NCBI RefSeq assembly: GCF_020382885.2 | Contig: NC_058513.1 | Coordinates: 19,468,213 to 19,532,212 of the forward strand | DNA: 64,000 bases | Source: Scatophagus argus | Taxonomy: Eukaryota; Chordata; Actinopteri; Scatophagidae | Direction of reading: 5' to 3' | Part shown: in pieces, positions 1 to 12,706 of the stretch | Layout: every line of letters begins with the position of its first letter | Position numbering within the stretch: position 1 is the first letter of the stretch | The notes under the pieces: generated by a model | The model's input: the letters and a program-made list of their open reading frames with translations, nothing else | Databases searched by the model: none | What the model was told of the DNA's origin: nothing | Position numbers and translations under genes: made by a program

Positions 1-233
1 GAACCTGTTGAAAATGAGCAGCTACAAAACTTGCCACTCGAGAAGAACTCATTGGTTGGTTCTTGGAAAATCACAGAAGGTGACTTTGAGCAGTGAGTCT
101 GATTGGCTCGTTGGTTCCCTCAGAACGTCATGTGCACAGAAACGAGCCTGGACTTCAGCTGGACTCGTGCTGCCAGGCCACACTCACACTTTGAGATGCT
201 GCAGTGTCTTTTTTGTCTTCTGTCCTCCCGTAG

Positions 234-1640
234 CAACTGGACGAGATGCGTCGTGATCTGCGCTGGATCACAGACGCCCTGCAGTGCGCCCGTTACAAAC
301 AGCCCCGCGGCGGCGTGCCGGTCACCTGCCTGGTGGACGCCAACGCTCCGAATAGCGACTCCGGCCAGCAGAAGACCGACTCCACCTCCTCGACCATGGA
401 CTACCTGCCCACACCCTCCCCCTCACCTGAACTCCACAGGAGGAAAGCCATCAGCGGTGAGTCAGCACTTCAGATGGGAATATTTTCCTCCAAAGCAAAG
501 CAAACATTTCGTGTCTTCCTCTGTCCGTCAGACTCTCTGCTCGGTTCAGATGAAGACGGGTCCTCGGAGGTGTTTCTGCCTACAGACAGCGACTACGACT
601 CGAGCGACGCCCTGAGCCCCCGCGAGCTGGACCTGCTCTACTCTCCACCCCAGGACCTGTCCCAGCAGGCCGTGCACTCGCTGGGCGGCAGCGCCCCCGA
701 CGTGCTGCAGATCCACGAGCTCAGGTGAATACTCTTTCTGGCCATCAGTGTTCTTGAGACTGAACTCATGTCGTCCACTGTGTCCATGCTGGTGCCTCTG
801 TCTCTTGTCAGGTACAGCGTCTGCCCGCCGAAAGACCTCCCTCTGTCCTCGGTGGTGAAGGATCCCAAACCTAAAGACGCTCCTCTCTCCTCACCCCTCC
901 TTCCCCACTCCCCCTCTCTATCCAAAGACTTCCCTCTCTCTCCCTCAGGTCTGCCTCGCTCTCCCTCTCTCTGCAGGACCCTCCCCACCTCTCCGTCCGT
1001 CCCCTTGTCCCCCAGATTCTCCAAAGACCTTCCTCTGTCCCTCCCGCTCTCCCCGGCACTGTCTGACACCACCAAGACTCTGGAGGGTCTCTCCCTCTCC
1101 AGGAGCCACCAGGAGGGCGTCGCTCCCCTGAGGGCCCTCGCCAACCCCCCTGCCAAACGCAAACTTCTCTCCAGGAGCCACCGCGGCCAGTACTTCAGCG
1201 GGCCCCAGCGCTGGCTCAGGGGCCACAGTGGGGACAGCCACAGCGTATCTTTATCTGAGGGCATCTACACCAAGCAGTTCGACCCAGACCTGCCTCTGCC
1301 CGGGGACCTGCCCTCCCTCCAAGGCACCACCTACGTGAGCCACGCCTCCTGCATCCTGGAGAGCCGGAAGGGCCGACAGCGTGAGCCGCGGCCCCACGTC
1401 CGCAGGATCTTTGTGGAGCCCTGTAAGGAGCTGTCGCCGGGTCACGAGAGGAGGTGCTGGGAGGAGGAGCAGAGGCCAGAAGAGAAGGAGAAGGTGACGG
1501 CTGCAGGCGTGTCGGTGGTCGTGGCACAGGCGGAATCTGGACGGGAGGGGGAGGAGCCAGAGGGAGCTTCAAACCAGGATGTAGACTCAGATGACCAAAC
1601 AAATGCGCAGGTGTCAGAGATCCTCAGCAGCACACTGTGA
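234..1640 (+). CDS. ankfn1: ANKFN1-like protein, last three exons (5' part outside window)
   Basis: Three exons join in phase: 234-456, 532-724 and 812-1640, each with AG acceptors and GT donors, ending in TGA. The joined C-terminal segment begins QLDEMRRDLRWITDAL and continues through an acidic serine-rich stretch (SDYDSSDALSPRELDLLYS). It ends in a long low-complexity tail of repeated Leu-Ser-Pro motifs, then a Glu-rich end. No catalytic domain is visible here. The assignment rests on general resemblance to the C-terminus of ANKFN1 (NMF9, the vertebrate relative of Drosophila Wide awake) and on position, because ANKFN1 is the immediate neighbour of NOG in mammals and a noggin gene follows on the same strand. 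The ankyrin and fibronectin type III domains would lie upstream of the window. That exons are real is well supported; the family name is moderately supported. Confidence 0.6.
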
Positions 1641-1935
1641 GACCGGTCAGCAGGTTCAGACACTCTGTTTAAAGCTACGCTGGGCAGCTGTTTTAAAACA
1701 CAGCCAGCAGGATCAGGACCCCCAGGTACTGGTCCAGCAGTCTGACTCAGCCATCCCAGATCTACTTTACTTGCACACATGTGCCATGTGGTTGAGTCGG
1801 GACACTTGAAACCCTGAGTTGTACTTATTTCTAACTGTGTAAAAGTTAAAGACTAGACTTCTATGATTTAATATGAGATTTGTAGTCGTAGAAGGACACA
1901 GCTGACGTTGTTCTCTGCCGTTCAGTTAGTGAGTT

Positions 1936-1941
1936 AATAAA
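1936..1941 (+). terminator. Candidate polyadenylation signal of the ANKFN1-like gene
   Basis: AATAAA about 300 bases after the stop codon. Further AATAAA hexamers at 2414, 2952 and 4312 could give longer 3' ends, so the end of the transcript is not fixed by sequence alone. Confidence 0.45.
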
Positions 1942-3189
1942 ACTTGTGATCATCGTGTGAAAACCTGCCCAGTGTAGCTTTAACACGTCCTCGAAGCTGG
2001 ACGACGCGTGTGTGCGTGTGTTACGCTGAGCTGCACCCCCGCAGACTGTAAACTAAAGTTGCTGGTTCAACTCCGCCACACCTCAGAACCCATGGCATCG
2101 ACTGTTACAAACAGAATAATCAATGCAACAGCAAACCGAGCACTGCTTCTCCGATCAGGAACTTTGCACACTTTGACTGTACGTCAACCAAAAAAACGGT
2201 GATTCGATTGATTGTGGCTCGTCAGAAATTCCAACGTTTATTTCCCAGTTGAGTTAAATTTTCTGAACTCCTCTCGAAGTTTCCTGCCGATTCTTTTGCC
2301 GTGGTGGTCTTCAGAGCACGGATTCTCCTCGACTTGAAGTGAATGTACAGTTCAGCCTGTTTGTGTGGTCTCCTGTCACTTTGAGCTGCTCCTGTCGGGT
2401 CTTGATGTGATTGAATAAACCTGTGGTCAGTCTGAAGATAAAGAATTATATCTATGTATATAAATATATATGAGACTGAGTTTGAGACACACGAGACCTG
2501 CCTCAGTCCCTGCAGTCAGACCACTATGAACCTGAAGAGTATTTTTATAGTCTCAGATTAAAGACATACTGTTTTACCTGAGATGCTGAGGATCCGTTGC
2601 AGCTGTATTATGTTGGCATGACGTCGTTTGTAGTTTGTCGTTTTGTTCTGGACTGAAGCTTCGTGTCCACTTTGTACCTCCGATGTCAGGGCTCGGGGGG
2701 TCAGGACACGACTGAAAACCGTATGCACTTTGCCGGACTCTGATGCTGTTTGTGTTGTGCTGTTGTGTTGACTCTTTGTTCAGCTTCCTCCACAGTCACT
2801 GCGATGTTTCCTCGAAGGCTGGCGGTGCGTTCAGTGTCACAGAGAAGTGACGTAACACTCGGTCGGTTTGAGAGCTGTGTGAACAGGTTCTTCAAATATA
2901 TGCACGCTGTTTTTAAAGTGCGTTTTTAATGTTTGCACATAGCAATTATGGAATAAAAGCTAATTGAATATATTTGATGCAACTGGGCATTAACTGTGGC
3001 AGCTTCTATCATTAATGACTGTTTACTGAAGTGTTGATGATAAAGACGTGTGAAGTATTCATGTACACGTTTTGTTCTTGTTTGAATGTGTAGCACAGTT
3101 CAGCTTTACAACCTGACATGCACTAACGATACTGACGCACCACAACAAGTCTGTACTGCGGTCGTCTCTTCATGTGAAGTTAATACGTT

Positions 3190-3530
3190 CAGTCGCTTCT
3201 TTGACGACAGTTTAAAAAAAACATCATTTCTGTACGTTTAGTACGAAGCTAAAGCCAAGAAGTGATTAGCCTAGCTTAGCATTAAGAATGTAACAGATCT
3301 GTGCAAAGTTTAAAACTCCTTCCAATCAAATCGGTGCATCTCATCTGTTCAGTCTGGACGCAAACAAACAAAGAGCCAGGCTAGCAGTTTCCCCCTGCTT
3401 CCAGTCTTTATGCTAAGCTAAGCTAACCTTTGTAAACTGTGTGCTGAACACCAGGCATGAGACTGACGTCCATCTGAGCACGTTCCCCTCACATAGAAAG
3501 AGAATAAACATGTTGAGCTGTTCCTTTAAA
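3190..3530. repeat. GCTAAGCTAAGCTAACC-type interspersed repeat
   Basis: The stretch contains the phrases AGAGCCAGGCTAGCAGTTTCC and CCAGTCTTTATGCTAAGCTAAGCTAAC. Related phrases recur at about 32.22-32.34, 47.63-47.70 and 49.79-49.87 kb, some on the opposite strand. It is a dispersed short repeat of the kind common in teleost genomes and does not code. I cannot assign it to a named family. Confidence 0.65.
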
Positions 3531-6500
3531 TCTGTAACGTGGTGTTTTGTTGGTTACCATAACGTTGTGCTCACTGAAGTAAGAAACACGAGCAGCAGCC
3601 TCCAGCGCCACCTTCTGGACAAACAACACTTTACATAACTCAGCTTATTTACTAAAAAACATGGAAATGCACCTAATTCACATTTTGTTTTTGCAGCTTT
3701 TCAAAAGTTTGCTTCAAATTTGCTTCACGATTAGAAAACAGCTGATGTGTAACAACTTGGTTCAAAGACTCTCGATTGAGATTTGAAATTTTCACTTCAT
3801 TAGTAAATGTGGGACTGAAATGACTCAAATCTTTATTTAAAATAACGAATCGGACGATGAGAGCAGTAAACGCTGGAGGACACTCGGGGACCTTCATAAG
3901 CTGTCTGATCGTGTTTCTTCTGTCCAGCGACGTCAGTGAACCTCAGAGGGAACCGAAGCTTTCGGGGCACAGGAACTTTGTGATGGCTGGTTTGAAGCTG
4001 TGATGGCGCTGGCGGGCTGAAGATGAGCGTCTGAATGTTTCTCCTTTAGATGACTTGCTGAAATGTGAGGACTCTCAGCTTCAGCCTGACACGCATCACG
4101 TTGTGTCTCCGTGTTCCCATCAGCCCTCTGAGGGACGACCTTCTGTTTGCATATCTTTGCATCACTTTAATGAACGGCTTTATGAACCCTGTTTATTTAT
4201 TGGCAGCAAAACCGTGATTTTTTTATGGACTGCTTAAAAAAAATGGCTCCAGTGTTTTCAAGCGTTTTGCAACCTCTGAGCTCACATGAATGGATGTATT
4301 TTAACAAATGAAATAAACTTTGTCTCATGTGGTTGTTCTGAAACCTGAGTTTGTCTTTTGTGTTGTTGTGTCCTCAGCCGCTTCCCAAATGAAGATTTTT
4401 GAAGAGTTTGATCAATAACTGATCAGCTGTATTGATGATGTGTTCAGTGTTTCCTCCTGTGAAAACGTGTGCTGGCTGAAGCTTTGCTGCTTTTCCTCTG
4501 AATGGTTTGAATCCTCTCAATGTGTTTGTGATCATGTTGAGCTTTGGACTGTTGGTTGGACTGAACAAACTCTGTGAACGAGTCGCTTTGGGTCCACATG
4601 TCTCACCAGCTTCACCAGTTTGACAAAGCAAACAATCAGTGGATTCATGGAGAAAACAACGTTTTCATCGCTGCCTGCTCGTCCATATCTGAGGCATTCA
4701 GGGTATGTGAGCCGGACTCTGCCGATCAGAGGTAATGTAACCCTGTCGGACAGGTGTCCCTGCATGAGTCCTCTGTTCCGTCATTTGGGATAAAAGGCCT
4801 TTTATTTCCACAGTTTTCAGTTACTTTTTGTAAAATCCGCATGAATTATGCAGCAAATTATTTCCTTGTTGGTTTCAGACAGTCAAACCATTTCTGATCA
4901 CACCTGAGCCCGTGTCCAATCAGCAGCTGGTCACCATGGAAACAGCCGAGTGAGTGGACTGCAGAAGGTGTCCGTACCTCAGCTCAGCGCAGAGACGCAA
5001 GAGGACGACACGACGGACGGGTGGTGTGACAGGTCCCGTGATGAACTCGTTACACTAATTATCTGTTTTTACTCACACATCAAGGAAGCAGATCTTTCAC
5101 ATTAAAAGTCCTGGAAAGTGGAGTTTTAAACCTGCATTCTTTCTAACTTCCAGCAGGGGGCGACTGCACTGGTTTCAAACAGAAGTCTGATTGCATATGA
5201 GCTTATGAGAAAATGAGTTTAATTCTCATCTGATTTATGGCCTCAGGGAACAGTTTCCTGATGAGTTTGTGGTCTCGGTCACCAGTTTCAGGTCTTCTTC
5301 ACTGCATGATGTTTATTTTGTATTTTATGCTCCCAGTCAGGATATCCTCCCCAGCTCCACCCTCTCATGCCTCCCAAAAAACAAGATGGCAACGGCTCGA
5401 GGCTTCAAAACGGGTGATGTCACGGTGGTGTTACAGTTGGGTGGAGCTCATTTCAATTACTTTATACTTTACTGATGGCTTTTTAATCTGTAATAATAAG
5501 CCACATTTTATTTGTTAATAATATTTTGTACCCCAAAATTGGAACCCAGTCACAGTACTTTAGTAAAAGTACTTTGTCAGCGCTGAGGGTCCAGAGGGAT
5601 TTGTCAGGTTTTATTGGACAGAAAGGGCTCTGGTTTCACTTCCTGTGAGCTGCTCCTCTCTTTGGGACCGGAGGTGTTGGAGGAATCCGACTGGCAGGCC
5701 GAGCTGCTGCAGCGGTCGCAGGACGCCGTGTGGGAGGGTGTGAACCAACTGGAATCTCACACCAGCGCTGGCAGGGAGTTTTCCCGCTGGAGCGCTCGAA
5801 GCATTTCGGAGCGTCGGTCCAAGCCACAGGATCGCTGCTGCCCGGCCCTCGCTGCTGAAGGACTTGGCTCGTCACACAACGAGTCCGTCAGTGAGAAAGC
5901 AGATCCGTTTGTTCTGTTCAGACTGTGAGCTCACAGAACACAAACAGCAGAGAAATGTGACCTTCACGAATCAGACCAAGACCACATCTGTCCTGGATTA
6001 TTAGAAACAAGACAGGAACTCCCTAACAGACCTGTTTTCCTTGAGCCCCTCCCCCACTCTGGTTTTGTTTGGACTCATCAATATGTTGTATTCACTGCTG
6101 CTGCAGCGATGCAGCGATGCAGCTCAGCGTCTGTGCGATGGTTGGCTCACGTGCCCCTCAGGTGAACTGCGTGAACCAGCTTTCACTCAGGTGGCGGCTC
6201 ACTCTTCTCTGCCCGGCTTCGTGCGAGCGCTCAGCGGCTGACGGATGGATGGATGGATGACCAAATACGTGAGCGCGTTGGATTTTACTCTTCAGAGTCA
6301 ACATGAGCACACGGAGTGAAAACAACAGCAGAGCCTGTTGACACCCACACAAAACCAATAAACCCTGAAGCTGAAGACCCTCCTTCAGTCTGAGCTGCTT
6401 TACGGGACAGAAATGAGGACATTTAAGAGATGAAATTATTCTGTATGTTTTGGTTCACGGCGAGCAGGAAAAACATCTGGTTAAACATCTGCAGTTCACA

Positions 6501-9237
6501 GCGAGTCTCGTCTTTCCAGAGAGAACGAGGAAGCGAACGTCACGTCTTCCTGCCCTGAGATGGCAAGTCGAGCGAAGGAGGCGGTGAAATCTGAGCCTGA
6601 TAAATGGCTGCTTGCGGCTGACCCGTCTCTGCCACCTTGAAGCCTTCTCACCCAAATGGACCGTCCAAATTGCTCCGGTTGTCTCACCATCAAAGCTCTT
6701 ATTTGTGGGGAGAATTCCATAAACAACAAACAGTTCTCAGTTTTTATCTGACCGGGTCACGAACCAGGCGGCCGGCCTGTTTGTCCTTCATCCTGGGAGG
6801 CCCTTTGATTCACTATTAAGATTAAGCTGACGCTGTGTGCTAACATCAGAGGGAACGTTTACTGACAAACACTGAACTGGAGGAATCCCGTCTAAAGCTG
6901 GAAAGCTACTGATCCACTGCGCTGGGCCGTATCACCGCCGTGTTCTGGAAAATCAAAGGAAAATGTGATTCAGAACATGTGGATCTGTCTGTCTGTAGTG
7001 GAAAGAAGAGGAAAACTGGAATCTGACGGTAATGGCAGTACAAGTCTTTTGATGATAAGTCAGTGTGCTCGCCGGACTTCAACGTGACATCATGGTTTTA
7101 ACCCCAAAGGTCTTTTTTTACAGTCCGGTTCAGCTGCAGAACTCTGAGGTTTCTGCAGGTTCACCAGATTAAAGACCTTTTGAACGCCACACAGAATGTC
7201 ATTGTGTACACGTTTCATGTTCTCACCAGACAAAATATGTGAAGTATGATGGAAAACACACTCTGGGCCGGTTTGTAGTGGAGCGTGAAGCCGTCGGGAC
7301 GAGAGTCAGCACCTCTCAGTCTGAGGTTCTCAGCTGGAAGACGGTGGATTTTTCCCTCCAGGCTGGGAGTCAGTTTTTGCCACGAGATCCTTGTTCACCA
7401 GGGAGGGTAAAACGGAGCGTGAAGCGGACAGTTGGATTGGTGCAGAGTCATGTGGCCGCCAGCAGACTGGACTGTTGTGGCGGAGAGGGAGCTGAGTCGT
7501 TGTCCCCACGTGGCCTTCGTGGATCTTCGTCTGCTGGGGATGATGAGCTTCAGCTTTAGCCTCTTAGCATCTTCAGGTCTCTGATTTCCAGCTGTTGCAA
7601 AGCGGACTAAAGGGTCGTGTTTCAGAGGCTGCTGTGAGTCTGGATGGTGTCATTAGAAACTGTGTTTGCGGTGGGCGAACTGGAAAGCTTGACAGACGCA
7701 GCAACTTGAAACCAGCTGGAAAAGTTGACTGTGCTAGAAACAATGGAGGCCGTTACAGAACTTAAACTGCCATAAATAACATCAAAATGGAGTTTGATTT
7801 CATGAAAACCGTCACTGATTTGTTTCTGCGTGACTCCTCAGGGCTCGGTGCTGACTTTTCTGTGGAACCACAAAGTCCTGAAGGCCTCCATATGCATCTT
7901 GGCGGGAACACGAGTCCCCTGTGGCTCCTTCTCTGTGACCGTGATATGGAAGTGAAGGATAAAAGGTTTACAGAGAGACAGGAAGTCTTATCAGAGTCGC
8001 CGACTTCCTCTCCTCAGAGATGTGACAGCTGAGCGGCGCCCGTCACACACGGTCACATCAGCAGTCCAGAAAATTACCCACAACCTCCTGTTCAGCATCA
8101 GACAGGAGGGAGGAGGTGACGGGAGCCGCCTGGAGGAGGAGGAGGAGGTGATGCAGGAGAAAAGTCTGTGATTTAAGGACGAAGTCTGACTGCACGTCTC
8201 TGAGCTGAGCTGAGCTCTGGATTTAACCCTCCAATGAAAAGCGTGAAGCGTTTGGAGGAACGTCAGGTCTGCTTCCGTCCTGCAGCCCTCGGAGCTGCGA
8301 TGCACTAAATCCTCCACGCCTGATGAAGTCCTGCAGCTTCAGGCTTCATGTAGAGGAAACGTTTATGTTCTTTGTGCTTCAGTATTTGACTCGTTGACAG
8401 CATAAATGAAAATATGATCACATGAGTCGGAAATAAACGTCTGGTGAGACGGTTTTATTATGTCCAGTGTCTGATGTACACACGATACAACACAATGAAG
8501 TACGACGACTGAATACTGAAGACTGAAAGCATCAACAAAGTCTGTAAATTCATGAAGGTCACGTGAACTGACCTCGACGTCCTGATGGAGAACCGAGTCT
8601 GAGAGGACGTTCAGCGGGTTGTTTACTGTGTCCGCCATCTCAGTTTGGAGCGTAAATCAGAAGATAAATAAAAAATCAGTTTGAATATTGATGACTTCAT
8701 GGAGATGAAAGCCTCAGGCCGACTGATGGCCTAAGACCCTCAGGTGAGCCTCAGGCCACGTGACTCACGGTCACACTCTTCAGGAGGCCGCAGGAGTCCT
8801 GCTGGCAGCCTTCTTTCACTGGCTGCCGGCTCTAAAAGCCGGAGGGCAGAGTCTGTCAGGACTCCTCAGCCTTCACTCAGAAACCAGAACTCATCAGCTC
8901 GAATCGGTTGCTTTGGGCGAGAGCCTGCGGACGCTCGGCGCAGAGAAAACGCTGCGAGCTTCGGGCTGGAAGCAGCTTGACGCTGTGAGGCTCAGATCCA
9001 CAAAGAGGAAGTGAGCGCCGCTGATGAAGAGGACGAAGACACAGGACAGTTTACTGCAACATGAGCATTTTCAGACTGAGTTTCAGTGTTTTATTTGTTC
9101 TTTTACTGCTGCAAAGGATCTGAAAACTTCTTCCACTACTGAGTGTGACTCTGACCACCACTGATACTGATACTAATACTCACACAAACATTTAGTCCAA
9201 CACTACTAGTATTACTGCTAGTACTAATACTGCCTCT

Positions 9238-9241
<4 letters not shown>

Positions 9242-9298
<57 letters not shown>

Positions 9299-9322
9299 TG
9301 AGTGAGTGAGTGAGTGAGTGAG
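9242..9322. repeat. (GT)n followed by (GTGA)n microsatellite
   Basis: About 54 bases of uninterrupted GT alternate into about 26 bases of GTGA units, roughly 400 bases upstream of the noggin start codon. Likely length-polymorphic. Confidence 0.95.
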
Positions 9323-9721
9323 GAGGGCTGGTCTCTGACATCACCGCCCTGTTGTTGAATATTTGCTTGCAGTCTGAGACGCCTTCACTTTGGCTGCAGG
9401 AGGACCAGAGGACGCAGCCAGCATGCGGACTGAGAGCAGCGAGCTGCGGGCCGCTGAGTCGTCTCACCGGGACCTGCTGACCGGGGAGGCTCAGGGCTGA
9501 GAGTCCAGCAGGGACCCGGATCGCGAAGTCACGTGGTGAAGCCCCCGTACCGGTTCCTGTGTGGCCCAGAGTGCCTGTGAATCTCGTCGCGCCGCGGTGC
9601 GCCTGCTGAGCGCCCTCAACTCATACTGGGATCAGTTCGGTCCAGGCAGACAGACCGAAGGACGCGCGTTCGTGTCCGCTCCGTGAGGATTACCTGTGAG
9701 TCACCTGGAGGACCTGAGGAG

Positions 9722-10393
9722 ATGGATAACTCCTGTTACTTGCTGGCGCTGCTCATGGTCCTTCTCTCTCTGGGCGTCGGGATTGAGGAGGGCATGTGCC
9801 AGCACTACTTTCTCCTCCGGCCCATCCCCAGTGACACTCTGCCCGTAGTGGACCTAAAGGAGGACCCGGACCCGGCGCTGGACCCTCGGGAGAAGGACCT
9901 GAACGACACGGAACTCAGGAGCACTCTGGGCAGCCACTTCGAGCCGCACTTCATGTCCGTGTCCCCGCCGGAGGACAAGTACTCCGGGAACGAGGAGGGG
10001 AGCGAGGCGGACCTGCGGCAGAAGCTGTCCGGGGCCATGCCCAAAGAGATCCGGGCCATGGAGTTCGAGGTGCAGCACGGCAAGAAGCAGAAGCCGAGCA
10101 AAAAACTGCGGCGAAGGCTGCAGCTGTGGCTGTGGTCGTACGCCTTCTGCCCGGTTGTTTACGCATGGAACGACCTGGGCAGCAGATTCTGGCCGCGCTA
10201 CGTGAAGGTGGGGAGCTGCTACAATAAGCGGTCTTGTTCGGTCCCTGAGGGGATGGTCTGCAAACCTGCCAAATCGACTCATTTTACGATCCTGCGATGG
10301 CGCTGCCTGCACAAAAAGGGGGGTCTGAAGTGCGCCTGGATACCCGTTCAGTACCCCATTATATCAGAGTGCAAGTGTTCCTGCCAGAACTGA
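9722..10393 (+). CDS. nog: Noggin, secreted BMP antagonist
   Basis: Single uninterrupted 223-residue ORF; noggin genes are intronless. Noggin binds BMP/GDF dimers outside the cell and blocks both receptor sites. Residues 1-26 form a hydrophobic signal peptide; the clip follows with PIPSD near residues 35-39. N61-D-T is an N-glycosylation sequon. The basic run [14 protein letters not shown] (121-134) is the heparin-binding segment. The C-terminal cystine-knot domain carries nine cysteines (143, 166, 172, 180, 195, 204, 217, 219, 221), as in the family. The start at 9722 gives MDNSCYLL directly before the hydrophobic core; an in-frame codon at 9683 would add 13 residues before the signal. Human noggin has 232 residues and ends at the CKCSC motif; here two residues (Q-N) follow. 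The clip-to-core linker ([21 protein letters not shown]) differs from NOG/nog1 and looks nog3-like, so the paralogue is uncertain. Confidence 0.95.
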   Translation: MDNSCYLLALLMVLLSLGVGIEEGMCQHYFLLRPIPSDTLPVVDLKEDPDPALDPREKDLNDTELRSTLGSHFEPHFMSVSPPEDKYSGNEEGSEADLRQKLSGAMPKEIRAMEFEVQHGKKQKPSKKLRRRLQLWLWSYAFCPVVYAWNDLGSRFWPRYVKVGSCYNKRSCSVPEGMVCKPAKSTHFTILRWRCLHKKGGLKCAWIPVQYPIISECKCSCQN

Positions 10394-10887
10394 CAGCGAC
10401 AAGCAGCAAGAACTCCACACGGACCGTTTAATCCCGCAGACTGACGAGTCCTGAAAACCTGTCACTGATTTCACATCAAATCAGCTTTTCTAAAATCTTC
10501 GTCCTGTCTGTAAAAATGTTCCGAAGTGTGAAGAGAAGAAGTTCAACTCAAACTGAGGTCTGCAGGCTTGTCAGAATGTATATGTGATGTACATGTTTTT
10601 TATTATTGTCATGACAGAACTTTGCATAAAAAGGAAGGTCAGTATTCTTAATCTAATCTACTGTATTTGTTAAACGTATCCGCGTTGTATCTGCTTATAT
10701 TTATGATGGAGAGTCCAAATGTTCATCCTGAAGGGCTCCTGCAGCTAATCTCTGAGATTAAAATGAATTGAAGTCCCTCTGAGCTCAGACATCCACACTT
10801 TGTTCACACTCAGACTGAAGGTCGTCACTCGGGCCTCAAACGTCTCATCTTCAGCTGGTCAGTAAACGCAACATTGAGGGTTCAGTC

Positions 10888-11030
10888 AGTGCTGGAAGAA
10901 ACATTCAGGTACTTTACTCAAGTAAAAGTACTCTGTCACAAGTAAAGGCCCTGCTCTGCAAACGTTACTCCAATATAATAGTAAAGTGTACTTGAAGTAC
11001 TGAATGCAGTAAACTGTTGTCCCGTCCCGT
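10888..11030 (+). repeat. AAGTACTTTACT-type interspersed repeat, copy 1
   Basis: The copy starts GTGCTGGAAGAAACATTCAG and contains ACTCAAGTAAAAGTACTCTG and AAGTAAAGGCCCTGCTC. Similar blocks recur at about 20.75-21.17 (minus), 40.89-41.06, 43.70-43.95, 47.22-47.29 (minus), 47.93-48.25 and 55.93-56.10 kb. They form one dispersed non-coding family, scattered through introns and intergenic DNA. Confidence 0.75.
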
Positions 11031-11170
11031 CTGACCTCAGATCAGCTGGCTGACTGACTCCTGACTGTTTCCTGTTGGAGCTCATTTCCTGTGCTGATTG
11101 ATTGTAATAACTTTTATTAATAATAACAAATGTGATCCCAGTGAGTCAGAGGCCAAAGTGATGCCTTCTG

Positions 11171-11261
11171 ACAGGTGGTCACAGGAAGTACACTGAGGGG
11201 ACATTAAATGTACTTCCTGTTACCACCTGTTACAGGAAGTACATTTAATGTCCCCTCGGTG
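11171..11261. repeat. Interlocked inverted repeats (A-B-A'-a-B')
   Basis: Segment A at 11171-11190 is the reverse complement of 11211-11230 with one mismatch. Segment B at 11191-11220 is the reverse complement of 11232-11261 with one mismatch in 30 bases. The two pairings are mutually exclusive, so the locus can fold in two ways. No coding content. Confidence 0.9.
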
Positions 11262-11679
11262 ATGATGATGTGGAGGAGAAAGCAACAGGAACTTCACCCT
11301 GCGGCGTGCGTTTATATGACTGCAGTGAAAACACACGATGACATCATGGTACAACACGGTAGTAATTATACACATCTTTATACTACAGTATGCCAATGAA
11401 CACTGGTCCTCAGCGACATGTTGTTGTGTTATGAATCAGTTATAAAGTGCTTATACGAGCTAATGCTCACTGACAGGGCCGGACTCAGGCTGTCTGAGGC
11501 CCCTCAGGGGGGACACCAATGTGCAGGAGGTTGTGATGCGTTTGTGGTGAAACTGTTACAAACCCTGCTTAACTTGAAACCTTCACCATCATGTGACTCA
11601 GATGTTATGACAAACAAGCCTCAGGGTGCACACGGCTGGTTCTCATTCTGCGGCAAACTAACACAGGACCTGCAGCCAG

Positions 11680-11803
11680 GGGCCCAGGAGTCCCGGAGTC
11701 CTGGGGCCCAGGAGCCCAGGAGCCCAGGAACCCAGGAGTCCTGGAGTCCTGGGGGCCCAGGAGCCCAGGAACCCAGGAGTCCTGGAGTCCTGGAGTCCCA
11801 GGG
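11680..11803. repeat. GC-rich minisatellite of CCCAGGAG/TCCTGGAG units
   Basis: About 120 bases built from imperfect 8-10 base units such as GCCCAGGAGC and AGTCCTGG. ORFs through it on both strands read as Pro/Gly/Ser repeats and have no family resemblance. Confidence 0.9.
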
Positions 11804-12515
11804 ACGGGGAGTCAACACATGTAATTGGCGTCACTTCATGTACATGTAAATGAACGTAGTTCTTTGAATCCTAACAGGATTCCAAAGCTACATTACATCA
11901 CAGCGTCACGCAGTAAACGTGACATTAAACGGCTGAATCGTTGTTGAAGACGCAGCAGTCGTGTCAGACACAGAAGCACAGAAGTTCAATTGGTTTTCCT
12001 GCTGTGGGCTCAAAGCACTTCAGAACTTTTCTCTGACTGCAGCATCTCTTTGATGCCGAGCCTCCATGACGGTCAGAGTCAGACTCGGTGAAGTTTATGT
12101 GAGCCGTCGGTCACAACTGGTCCCCGATCTTTGCTCTCTAAGAGACGAGAGACACAAAGATCCTGTTTCTAGTTCTGCACCAGTCGACAAAGGACTCGTG
12201 TCTGTCAAAGGCGCCGGAGACCCGACGGCAGTGCGTTGGACGGTCAGGATGAGACGCAGAAGTAAAATGTCCCCTTCAGGATGTCAGCAAACACACTCGG
12301 TGCTGAGTGTGATTAAACAGGTGGTTATGGTCTCCAGGGTCTCTGCTGCTCTGCACTGTCCAATCAGAGTCCAGCTGTCCACCTGATCTCGTGATGATTA
12401 AACACCTGCAGGGATCACACTGCAGTTTCACGTATGACGTTAAAGTGGCTAAAATGAGCATTTGTACCCGAGCGTCGGTGCCTCTGATGATCAGCTTCAG
12501 TGTGTTTTCAGTCTG

Positions 12516-12540
12516 CACACACACACACACACACACACAC
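12516..12540. repeat. (CA)n microsatellite
   Basis: Twenty-five bases of CA repeat between noggin and cbx2. Confidence 0.9.
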
Positions 12541-12706
12541 CCTCAGACCGAGACAGGTCCGTGCTGCTCTGTTAGTGTCAGTGAGTACCACAAGACAGCA
12601 GTGGAAGATACCTGTGCTATCATTTGGCCCTCAGAGCGCCCTCTAGTGGGCCACAGAGGCAGTCGTGGGCCCTCAGCCAAATGCTTTTCTATTTAAATGT
12701 GCTCAG

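Larger units (their letters stand above)
1942..9721. other. Intergenic interval between the ANKFN1-like gene and noggin
   Basis: No ORF here looks like a conserved coding exon. All are short, lack splice-compatible partners and have no recognisable domain. The interval holds a copy of a GCTAA-rich interspersed repeat near 3.2-3.5 kb, a short AAGTACTTT repeat scrap near 5.55 kb and a GT/GTGA microsatellite at 9.24-9.32 kb. The last few hundred bases are GC-rich and probably carry the noggin promoter and 5' UTR, but I see no clear TATA box. Noggin is flanked by long-range enhancers in other vertebrates, so conserved non-coding elements may be present and cannot be seen without alignment. Confidence 0.6.

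Noticed and set aside
638-1264. Minus-strand ORF of 208 codons over the ANKFN1-like last exon
   Set aside because: It is a shadow of the Ser/Pro-rich coding strand; the plus-strand exons join in phase and end in a proper stop.
7991-9014. Several ORFs of 78-108 codons upstream of noggin
   Set aside because: No domain, no codon pattern of conserved exons, no matching splice partners; probably chance ORFs in GC-richer intergenic DNA.
9854-10312. Minus-strand ORF opposite noggin
   Set aside because: Antisense shadow of the GC-rich noggin coding sequence.
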